NCBI GenBank assembly: GCA_011321895.1
Contig: DROK01000220.1
Coordinates: 1 to 6,433 of the forward strand
Reading direction: 5' to 3'
Source: Thermodesulfatator atlanticus
GTDB lineage: Bacteria; Desulfobacterota; Thermodesulfobacteria; Thermodesulfobacteriales; Thermodesulfatatoraceae
Length of the DNA stretch: 6,433 nucleotides
Shown: positions 1 to 4,833 of the stretch, piece after piece
Position numbering within the stretch: the first letter of the stretch is position 1
How the letters are laid out: each line of letters begins with the position of its first letter
The notes under the pieces: model-generated
What the model was told of the DNA's origin: nothing
What the model saw: only the letters and a program-made list of their open reading frames with translations
Database searches by the model: none
Program-made: the position numbers and the translations under genes

Positions 1-474
1 AAGGCAGCGGCGCAGGATGATGATCCCGGCCACAAAGGAAAGAATAAGGACGATCAGAAGGGCGGTTTCGTACATATATTGTCTGAAAAGCTGTTCTGAG
101 ACCTCACAGCCCTCGGGAGGATGGGCAATCTCCACCGAGATGACCAGGATGCGTCTGACCGAAGCGATAATGCCGATCATCAAGAAGGGTTCTATGGCTA
201 TTCTGATGGGGCCCTCCAGAGAAATCTTGATGGTATGGAGGATCTCAAGGAGCATCAGGGCCAAAAGGGAACGGTCAAGCACAAAAAAGACGAAATCAAT
301 CAATCCGCCTTCTGTTTTGAGGTAGTAAGGCCAGGAAGTAAAAATTTCGTAAAAGATAAAAAGGGTGGCCCAGACCAGGGAAAGGATAAGGAGCCCGTAA
401 AGCCCCCTTTCCAGCTGGTCGTAAAATTTTATCAATTTACCCTTCTTTTTGGTTTCAGAGGTCTTGGTCGCCAT
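1..474 (-). CDS. PsiE-family (phosphate-starvation-inducible) integral membrane protein, 3' end cut by window edge
   Basis: This reading frame starts at ATG 474-472 and stays open for 158 codons to the left edge, so the C-terminus and stop are missing. The protein is very hydrophobic. A basic N-terminus (about 1-20) is followed by likely membrane segments near residues 24-45, 58-82, 90-114 and 135-154. The segments LLALMLLEILHTI (70-82) and EPFLMIGIIASVRRIL (95-110) match, from memory, the conserved core of the PsiE family (Pfam PF06146), whose E. coli member is induced by phosphate starvation and has no settled function. It lies 2 bases after the phosphatase stop codon. The nearest purine-rich stretch (AAGGG, 491-495) is 16 bases from the ATG, too far for a normal ribosome site, so I infer translational coupling. 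Family assignment is fairly secure. A phosphate role is not shown by anything in the sequence. Confidence 0.85.
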   Translation of the reverse strand, partial: MATKTSETKKKGKLIKFYDQLERGLYGLLILSLVWATLFIFYEIFTSWPYYLKTEGGLIDFVFFVLDRSLLALMLLEILHTIKISLEGPIRIAIEPFLMIGIIASVRRILVISVEIAHPPEGCEVSEQLFRQYMYETALLIVLILSFVAGIIILRRCL

Positions 475-476
475 GG

Positions 477-1115
477 CTAAGGAAAGGCATCCCTTGCTAG
501 CAGCATATTAAAATTAAGTTCAAAAGGGCCGTTTACCAACCGTACCACCGGCCCTTCGGGATAAAAATCGATCAGGTTTACCGCAGCGTGGTCCTGCTGG
601 AGCTTGAAAAAATTATTAAGGCTGGCCCCCAGAACGTGAAGGAGAAGGGCCCGGATGAGCCCTCCGTGGGTAAAAACCGCCACGATCTTTTCCGGAAAGC
701 GGGCCCTAATCTCTTCGATCGCCTTAAGGGCCCTTTGCTGAAGTTCAAAAAGGGTCTCCCCTCCCGGAGGGGCTATGGCGGCCGGCTCTGCCAGACGCTG
801 CCTGAAGTCCGGTAATTTAAGCAGTTCGGCGAAAGTCTTCCCTGTCCAGGCCCCAAAATTTATCTCGCGTAACTCAGGGCGTAAAAAAAGGGGAATTCCC
901 TTACGTTCCGCCAACCAGCGCGCTGGCGTAGCCGCCCGGGTAAGATCACTGGCAAAAACCGCCGCTAAAGGGACCTCTTCCAGGGCGGAAACCAATTTTT
1001 TGCTCTGCCAAAGTCCCCTCGGAGAAAGGGGAACATCCTGCTGGCTGTAGAGTACCCCTTTGGGACCGGCCGTTTCCCCATGACGGATGAGAAAGAGCCT
1101 TAGCGGATCAGCCAA
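477..1115 (-). CDS. Histidine phosphatase family protein (phosphoglycerate mutase / CobC-like)
   Basis: This is a 212-residue phosphatase of the histidine phosphatase superfamily, branch 1, which works through a phosphohistidine intermediate. The signature LIRHGET is at residues 9-15, with His12 the expected nucleophile and Arg11 its partner. SDLTRA (56-61) supplies the second arginine (Arg60), REINFGAW (83-90) holds the likely acid Glu84, and FTHGGLIRALL (148-158) holds the second catalytic His150. Length fits GpmB, CobC (alpha-ribazole phosphatase) and PhoE-type enzymes, and the sequence alone does not tell these apart. No signal peptide is visible, so it is presumably cytoplasmic. The start is TTG at 1115-1113, chosen because AGGAG (1122-1126) sits 6 bases upstream and the conserved N-terminal strand begins at once. 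It overlaps the end of the cysteine-cluster gene by 8 bases. The substrate is unknown. Confidence 0.93.
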   Translation of the reverse strand: MADPLRLFLIRHGETAGPKGVLYSQQDVPLSPRGLWQSKKLVSALEEVPLAAVFASDLTRAATPARWLAERKGIPLFLRPELREINFGAWTGKTFAELLKLPDFRQRLAEPAAIAPPGGETLFELQQRALKAIEEIRARFPEKIVAVFTHGGLIRALLLHVLGASLNNFFKLQQDHAAVNLIDFYPEGPVVRLVNGPFELNFNMLLARDAFP

Positions 1116-1902
1116 GGGCGTCTCCTAAAAAGCTTAGCGCTTCTTTGACCTGGGCCCCTTCTTTGATTTCGTCAAGGAGATCTTTGAAAGTCTTATGGTC
1201 GATCTTCTGGCGATAAAGACGACTCAAGACCGAACGTACGTATTTTTCGTGTTCCGGAGGAATGGCAAAATCAGGCACTTCCCGGTTGGCCAGGAGTTCT
1301 TCGGGAATCGAAAGATCTTCCGTCTCCCCCGCCCGTTCCCTTTCCAGGAAGAATAAAAGCAGGTCGTAAAAGCTGCCGTAAAGGCCAGCAAAATCAATTT
1401 CCTCAAGGAGCTGGATAAAGACCGTGGAAAGGCTCAAAAATTCAGGCGGCATAAGGGCCTCACTATCCACGGTACAGGTCTTTAGGGAATAAACCGTGCG
1501 GCAAATAAACGGTCGATATTGGTATATGAGACAGTTTTTGTTTTCGTCCAGAAAAATGCAGGGTTCGTAAACAAAGCCCTCGTCGGGAGGGGGTTCTTTC
1601 CCCGCCATATAAAGGGCAGCCATTTCATTGGGGGTTACTTTGGGCCGGATGCGTCTGGCCCCTTCAAGGGGCTTTAGTTTCTGATAAAGGCTTTCTTTTT
1701 GGGCCGGAGCGAGGGTGTCCAAAAAATAACGGGCTTCCGCTCCGGTAGCCACGATGTTCACCGTACAGCAAACCGCACAACCCGGTTTGCAGACAAAGGG
1801 AAATTTCTGAGCCTCTTCCTCCAAAACCTGATAAAGGGCCTTTACCAGGGCCTTTTTTTCCGCCAGGGCGTAATCCAGCTTGACGGGCATTATCCCTATC
1901 AT
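1108..1902 (-). CDS. YkgJ-family cysteine-cluster protein (putative zinc/iron-chelating domain)
   Basis: This 264-residue protein carries the cysteine pattern of the YkgJ / zinc- or iron-chelating family (Pfam PF03692). The first group is CKPGCAVCC (Cys38, 42, 45, 46). The second is spread over C115, C124, C134 and C143, within stretches such as CIFLDENKNC and YRPFICR, which are typical of the family. All eight likely metal ligands are present. The region from about 150 to 264 is acidic and helical, without a motif I recognise; it makes the protein longer than minimal family members. No signal peptide or membrane segment is seen. The ATG at 1902 is supported by AGGAG (1910-1914) 7 bases upstream. 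A second in-frame ATG four codons later (1890-1888) has a weaker site. The ATG overlaps the LapA stop as ATGA. The family's biochemical role is largely unknown, so function is left open. Confidence 0.9.
   Translation of the reverse strand: MIGIMPVKLDYALAEKKALVKALYQVLEEEAQKFPFVCKPGCAVCCTVNIVATGAEARYFLDTLAPAQKESLYQKLKPLEGARRIRPKVTPNEMAALYMAGKEPPPDEGFVYEPCIFLDENKNCLIYQYRPFICRTVYSLKTCTVDSEALMPPEFLSLSTVFIQLLEEIDFAGLYGSFYDLLLFFLERERAGETEDLSIPEELLANREVPDFAIPPEHEKYVRSVLSRLYRQKIDHKTFKDLLDEIKEGAQVKEALSFLGDALG
1122..1126 (-). promoter_or_regulatory. Ribosome binding site that fixes the TTG start of the phosphatase gene
   Basis: Read on the minus strand this is AGGAG, followed by 6 bases and then TTG (1115-1113). 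It lies inside the last codons of the upstream cysteine-cluster gene, so it serves an overlapping gene. It is the reason for preferring the rare TTG start. Confidence 0.8.
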
Positions 1903-2195
1903 GCTTCTTCTCCTGTGGTCTGTTTTTGCTTCTCTTCACACTCGGCCAGCTTCTTCTCAAGCTCCTTTATCTTTTTCTGCCTATCATAGATTTCTTTGCG
2001 CCTCTTGATCCGACCGGGAATGGAGAGGAGAAAGACCAGGAGCATACCCGCCAGCATAGCGATGATGATGAGCACCGCCAGCGAACTCTCGAATTCCCAC
2101 AAGAGGAACTTTACCGTCACCGGAGCGGCGTTCTGGATGGCAAAAATAGCCACGAAGATCCCCAAAATAGCGGCCAGAATAAGATACAGTTCCAT
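1899..2195 (-). CDS. LapA-domain (DUF1049) small membrane protein
   Basis: This is a 98-residue protein with the layout of the LapA domain family (lipopolysaccharide assembly protein A, Pfam PF06305). A first membrane segment (about residues 2-20) runs into the family hallmark AIQNAAPVTVKFLLWEFESS (19-38). A second membrane segment (about 39-60) is followed by a basic, highly charged coiled-coil-like tail (about 61-98). In E. coli, LapA works with LapB at the inner membrane in control of lipopolysaccharide synthesis. No lapB is seen here, so I transfer only the domain name. The ATG at 2195 has AAGGAG (2202-2207) 6 bases upstream. It is the first gene of the four-gene leftward operon and overlaps the next gene by 4 bases (ATGA). 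Confidence 0.9.
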   Translation of the reverse strand: MELYLILAAILGIFVAIFAIQNAAPVTVKFLLWEFESSLAVLIIIAMLAGMLLVFLLSIPGRIKRRKEIYDRQKKIKELEKKLAECEEKQKQTTGEEA

Positions 2196-2251
2196 TGTCT
2201 GCTCCTTCCGCTAGCCTTATTTTTAAACCAAAAATTTAGGGAGATTCTAAT
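2196..2251. promoter_or_regulatory. Divergent intergenic region, probable promoters in both directions
   Basis: These 56 bases separate the leftward lapA-like operon from the rightward pentapeptide gene and hold a good ribosome site at each end: AAGGAG (2202-2207, minus strand) and AGGGAG (2238-2243, plus strand, 8 bases before ATG 2252). Between them is an AT-rich core (about 2216-2237) that could supply -10 elements for both strands. I could not identify a convincing -35 box for either direction, so exact promoters are not assigned. With so little space, transcription in the two directions could interfere, or the -35 boxes could lie inside the opposing genes. Confidence 0.45.
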
Positions 2252-2920
2252 ATGAAACGCCTCGCCTATGAAGAAGTTTTAAAGCGCATCAGAAACATGG
2301 AAGACCTGGCGGAGGTCGATCTTTCCGGCTACGACCTGAAAAACCAAAACTTAAGTCTCCTCAACCTCAGGGGTTCCAACCTGGCCGGCGCCAACCTTTA
2401 CGGAGTAAATTTCCTGGGGGCGGATCTTTCAGGAGCCAATTTTGCCGGGGCCAACGTGGCGGTGGTAAATTTTTTGGGAGCCAGGCTTTGTCGGGCCAAT
2501 TTCTACCAGGCCGATCTGGGCAACACTTCTTTTAAAGGGGCAGATCTCACCGAAGCCAACCTGGAGGAAGCCAATCTTGCGGCCGGGGACCTCAGTCTTG
2601 CCAATTTTGCCGGGGCCAACCTCAAAAAGGCCCGCATCGAGGCCGTAGACGGGCAGCTGGTCAATTTTGCAAGGGCGAACCTAGAAGAAGCCATCTTGAG
2701 AGGGAGCAGTTTCCAGCTTGCCAATTTTGCCGGGGCCAATTTGAAAAAGACCAACATGATCCAGGTTGACCTTACCGGCGCCACCCTGGCAGGGGCAGAT
2801 CTTACCGAGGCGGATCTCATCGAGGCCTATCTCCGGGGCACGGATTTCACCGGGGCCAAGGTGGAAGGGGTACGTTTCCGGGGAGCCTGGTTTGAAAAGA
2901 CCATCGGCCTTGAACGTTGA
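2252..2920 (+). CDS. Pentapeptide-repeat protein with an uninterrupted 39-repeat run
   Basis: This 222-residue protein is almost wholly A(D/N)(L/F)xx pentapeptide repeats, which fold as a right-handed four-sided beta-helix. The central hydrophobic residue recurs every five residues in unbroken register from Leu24 to Phe214. That gives 39 positions, or roughly ten coils at four repeats per coil. The only non-hydrophobic centre is Gly134. Residues 1-21 are charged and probably helical, like an N-terminal cap, and 215-222 form a short tail. There is no signal peptide or membrane segment, so it should be cytoplasmic. The ATG has AGGGAG 8 bases upstream. Some family members (Qnr, MfpA) protect DNA gyrase by mimicking DNA. 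This one is similar in length to Qnr but lacks loop insertions and is only mildly acidic, so I assign no such role. The pseudouridine synthase gene starts inside its last codons. Confidence 0.93.
   Translation: MKRLAYEEVLKRIRNMEDLAEVDLSGYDLKNQNLSLLNLRGSNLAGANLYGVNFLGADLSGANFAGANVAVVNFLGARLCRANFYQADLGNTSFKGADLTEANLEEANLAAGDLSLANFAGANLKKARIEAVDGQLVNFARANLEEAILRGSSFQLANFAGANLKKTNMIQVDLTGATLAGADLTEADLIEAYLRGTDFTGAKVEGVRFRGAWFEKTIGLER
2435..2739 (+). repeat. Three exact 20-base in-frame copies within the pentapeptide gene
   Basis: The 20-mer GCCAATTTTGCCGGGGCCAA occurs at 2435-2454, 2600-2619 and 2720-2739. The spacings are 165 and 120 bases, which equal 11 and 8 pentapeptides. All copies encode ANFAGAN in the same register. 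The second and third copies match further at the protein level (ANFAGANLKK at residues 117-126 and 157-166, exactly 40 residues or about two helix coils apart). This points to growth of the gene by internal duplication or later gene conversion. Confidence 0.85.
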
Positions 2921-3626
2921 AAAACTCCTCCTTTACGAAGACAACCACCTTCTAGTGCTTAATAAACCCGGAGGCCTCCTGGTTCAAGCGGATCGCACCG
3001 GTGACCCTACGCTGCTGGAAGCAGCCAAGGCCTATCTCAAAGAGAAATACCATAAACCCGGGCGGGTTTATTTGGGCCTGGTTCACCGGCTGGACCGCGT
3101 CACCTCCGGGGTCATCATTTTTGCCAAGACTTCTAAGGCGGCCCGTCGTCTAAGCCAGGCCTTCCGGGAAGGGCAGGTTCAAAAATACTATCTGGCCGTA
3201 GTAGAAGGAGGCCCTCCCCCGGAAAAAACCCTTGAAGATTACCTGGCCTGGGACCCTGTACGCAAAAAGGCCTACCTGAGCCCGGAAGGTAAAAAGGCCA
3301 TCCTTTCCTGGCGTTTACTAAAAAAGGGCCGGAAAGAAAGCCTGCTTTTGGTAGAACCTGGCACCGGGCGTAAACACCAAATAAGGGCCCAGTTAGCGGC
3401 CCATGGCTTTCCCATCGTGGGGGACCTGAAATACGGTAGCCCACGCAAAATAGCCGCCGGGCGTGCCATCCTTTTGCACGCTTGGCGGATAAGACTCAGC
3501 CACCCCACCAAAAAAGAAATTTTGGTCTTTGAAGCCCCTCTTCCCCCTTACTGGCCGGGAAATTTTCACCCAGATGAGGGAAAAAACTCCCCAAATATAT
3601 TTGCATACCGGGCCAATTTGAGCTAG
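2910..3626 (+). CDS. RluA-family RNA pseudouridine synthase, short form without S4 domain
   Basis: This enzyme converts uridine to pseudouridine in rRNA or tRNA. From the TTG at 2910 it is 238 residues long, the usual size for RluA-family enzymes that lack the N-terminal S4 RNA-binding domain. LYEDNHLLVLNKPGG (8-22) is the family's N-terminal motif. HRLDRVTSG (59-67) is the active-site motif with catalytic Asp62. QKYYLAVVEG (91-100) and GTGRKHQIRAQLAAHG (151-166), then PIVGDLKYG (168-176), complete the conserved core. The frame is open upstream to 2766, but that part overlaps the pentapeptide gene and has no family similarity. TTG 2910 is the nearest usable start before the first conserved motif, giving an 11-base overlap. 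Its ribosome site is weak (purine-rich GAAAAGA, 2894-2900), so coupling to the upstream gene is likely. The exact RNA target cannot be named. Confidence 0.92.
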   Translation: MNVEKLLLYEDNHLLVLNKPGGLLVQADRTGDPTLLEAAKAYLKEKYHKPGRVYLGLVHRLDRVTSGVIIFAKTSKAARRLSQAFREGQVQKYYLAVVEGGPPPEKTLEDYLAWDPVRKKAYLSPEGKKAILSWRLLKKGRKESLLLVEPGTGRKHQIRAQLAAHGFPIVGDLKYGSPRKIAAGRAILLHAWRIRLSHPTKKEILVFEAPLPPYWPGNFHPDEGKNSPNIFAYRANLS

Positions 3627-3664
3627 AAGTGAAACACAACCGAAGAGAAAATTAAAAAAGATTG

Positions 3665-3673
3665 AAGGAGAGG
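3665..3673 (+). promoter_or_regulatory. Ribosome binding site that decides the ferredoxin start
   Basis: AAGGAGAGG lies just before the ferredoxin gene. The AAGGAG core (3665-3670) is 6 bases from ATG 3677. The frame could be read from an earlier TTG at 3662, but that codon lies upstream of the ribosome site and would place this sequence within the coding region, so ATG 3677 is preferred. Confidence 0.85.
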
Positions 3674-3676
3674 TCT

Positions 3677-4243
3677 ATGCACTACCCTCCCACGCCTCCT
3701 GACAGCGAAGTAATCATAGAATTTTACCCTGAAAAATGTAAAGCGTGCGGGGTTTGCGAGCGGGCCTGTCGCGATGTGCACCATTTCCCTGCCGGTTCGG
3801 CCAATTGTGCGGTCTACGCCATCTTGAAAGACGGCTCCATCGTAAAGACCCATCCCAAAAAGAAGATCCCCAAAGAGCAGATTGAAAGGCTGGTCCACCT
3901 GACCTGTTTCCAGTGTCTCGAGCCCTATTGCATGAAGGCCTGCCCCACCGGGGCCATCCGCCGGGACGGGGGGATGGTAATCGTAGAAGAAAGGCTCTGT
4001 ATCGGGTGTAAGGCCTGCCTCACCGCTTGTCCCTGGGGTATTCCCTGGCTCAATCCGAAAACCAACAAGATCTCCAAGTGCGATCTCTGTCGCACCCTCT
4101 CTCTTGGGATTCCGGCTTGTGTTTCCATGTGCCCCACGAGAGCACTCCACGTGCGCTGGAAGGTAAAACGGCCTTACGAAGACTTTATCGAAATCTTAAA
4201 GGAACAGCTCATTTACCAGGCGGCTGGCAGCGCTTCCAAATAG
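3677..4243 (+). CDS. Four-cluster [4Fe-4S] ferredoxin-like electron-transfer protein (CooF/HycB/DmsB type)
   Basis: This 188-residue iron-sulfur protein probably passes electrons to or from a partner oxidoreductase. It has sixteen cysteines in four groups: C21/24/27/31, C77/80/85/89, C108/111/114/118 and C135/138/148/152. Each of the first three ends in, or resembles, CxxCxxC-xxx-C; the fourth has a longer insert, as in the DmsB, HycB and CooF subunits. KCKACGVCERAC and CIGCKACLTACPWG are the clearest motifs. A seventeenth cysteine (C44) is extra. There is no Tat signal or membrane anchor, so the protein should be cytoplasmic. It follows the pseudouridine synthase after 50 bases and precedes the CooT-like gene by 55 bases. 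The CooT neighbour makes a CooF-like role with Ni-CO dehydrogenase attractive. Aldehyde:ferredoxin oxidoreductase, formate dehydrogenase and hydrogenase partners are equally possible, since no catalytic subunit is present here. Confidence 0.92.
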   Translation: MHYPPTPPDSEVIIEFYPEKCKACGVCERACRDVHHFPAGSANCAVYAILKDGSIVKTHPKKKIPKEQIERLVHLTCFQCLEPYCMKACPTGAIRRDGGMVIVEERLCIGCKACLTACPWGIPWLNPKTNKISKCDLCRTLSLGIPACVSMCPTRALHVRWKVKRPYEDFIEILKEQLIYQAAGSASK

Positions 4244-4284
4244 GCCGTTGACAAGCGCCCTCTCCCGCGTTTTCCTACTGGCAC

Positions 4285-4290
4285 AGGAGG
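4285..4290 (+). promoter_or_regulatory. Ribosome binding site of the cooT-like gene
   Basis: A perfect AGGAGG is followed by 8 bases and ATG 4299. It settles the start so that the protein begins Met-Cys, the hallmark of the CooT family, rather than at the in-frame TTG at 4248. Confidence 0.88.
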
Positions 4291-4298
4291 TGTCTGCC

Positions 4299-4502
4299 AT
4301 GTGCCAGGCCAGGGTCTTTCTGGTGGAAGGAGACCGGGAAGAGGAGATCATGCGGGACGTAGTAGGGATAGAAATCCGTCCCGAAGGAATTCTCCTCAAA
4401 TCCTTTTTTGACGAACCCAAAACCGTTGCGGGCGAGATTTACGAAATAGATTTTTTAAAACACCGGGTCCTTATTCGCCCGAAGAGGGGGAAAAATGAGT
4501 GA
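4299..4502 (+). CDS. cooT: CooT-family nickel-binding protein
   Basis: This 67-residue protein matches the CooT family (Pfam PF10133). It starts MCQARVFL, compared with the Met-Cys-x-Ala start of Rhodospirillum rubrum CooT, and continues with DVVGIEIRPEGILLKSFFDE and a short beta-rich C-terminus (EIYEIDFLKHRVLI). R. rubrum CooT is a small dimer that binds nickel through Cys2 and is linked to maturation of the nickel CO dehydrogenase CooS. Here Cys2 is the only cysteine and His55 the only histidine, so the metal site should again centre on Cys2. The basic tail PKRGKNE (61-67) is somewhat unusual. No cooS, cooC or cooJ is in the window, so the client enzyme is unknown. CooT-like proteins also occur without nearby cooS. 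It overlaps the next gene by 8 bases. Confidence 0.85.
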   Translation: MCQARVFLVEGDREEEIMRDVVGIEIRPEGILLKSFFDEPKTVAGEIYEIDFLKHRVLIRPKRGKNE

Positions 4503-4833
4503 TATTCTGGCTAAGCTGGCCAAGATCCTTCCCCACTGGGAAGAACACTTAAAAGAGCACGCCGAAGAGCTTGAGCGCTGGGCGGAAAAATTGGAAGAAG
4601 AGGCTCAGCCCAAGCTGGCGCAAAAGTTGAAAGAAGCGGCCCTTCTCCTGGCTTCGGCCCGTTTGAAACTGGCCGAGGCCAAAAATCTCCAAGAAGGTGG
4701 TGACCTGGCTGAAGAGCTGGCCCTGTGTGCCGTTTGTGCCTGGCGTGAGACCTGCCAAAAACGTTTTACCCGTGATACCGGCAGCCCTTTTCGTTGCCCG
4801 GATTTTACCCGTGACGTCACCTTGAAGACATGA
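4495..4833 (+). CDS. Unrecognised 112-residue protein: histidine-striped helical domain plus C-terminal Cys4 motif
   Basis: I cannot assign a named family with certainty. Residues 1-76 look almost wholly helical, rich in Glu, Lys, Leu and Ala, and could form a helical hairpin or coiled coil. Near the start is LPHWEEHLKEHAEELERW (12-29), where His14, His18 and His22 are spaced i, i+4, i+8 and so fall on one helix face. The C-terminal part has four cysteines in CAVCAWRETC (78-87) and RCPDFTRDV (100-108), giving C78-x2-C81-x5-C87-x13-C101, a plausible zinc or iron-sulfur site. I have the impression that similar motifs occur in uncharacterised proteins of other anaerobes but cannot verify it. It is soluble with no signal peptide. 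The ATG lies within the end of the cooT-like gene (8-base overlap) after the purine-rich GAAGAGGGGGAAAA, and its stop overlaps the argS start as ATGA. A metal-related role is inference from context. Confidence 0.8.
   Translation: MSDILAKLAKILPHWEEHLKEHAEELERWAEKLEEEAQPKLAQKLKEAALLLASARLKLAEAKNLQEGGDLAEELALCAVCAWRETCQKRFTRDTGSPFRCPDFTRDVTLKT

Noticed and set aside
17..480. Plus-strand open frames opposite the PsiE gene (17-325 and 121-480)
   Set aside because: Their translations have low-complexity, unfamiliar composition, while the minus strand encodes a clear membrane protein with family motifs running to the window edge.
2503..2820. Minus-strand open frame opposite the pentapeptide gene with a regular repeat pattern
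   Set aside because: The regularity (repeated Ala/Ser/Arg/Leu blocks) is simply the reverse complement of the pentapeptide repeats.
2766..2909. Upstream extension of the pseudouridine synthase frame from TTG 2766
   Set aside because: It overlaps the pentapeptide gene by 155 bases, its product has no RluA-family similarity, and the conserved N-terminal motif begins just after TTG 2910.
3601..3629. Possible promoter TTGCAT-17-TAGAAG before the ferredoxin gene
   Set aside because: Only 3 of 6 and 4 of 6 matches to consensus, in an AT-rich stretch at the end of the pseudouridine synthase gene; too weak to call although a promoter in this area is plausible.
3627..3676. Terminator between the pseudouridine synthase and ferredoxin genes
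   Set aside because: I found no GC-rich inverted repeat followed by a T run, so read-through into the ferredoxin gene remains possible.
3623..4150. A 175-residue minus-strand open frame opposite the ferredoxin gene
   Set aside because: It mirrors a cysteine-rich coding sequence with clear motifs and a strong ribosome site; the antisense product resembles no family I know.
4248..4281. Perfect TTGACA (4248-4253) between the ferredoxin and cooT-like genes as a promoter -35 box
   Set aside because: At 16-18 bases downstream there is no reasonable -10 element (TTTCCT is the best), so it is probably chance; 5' end mapping would settle it.
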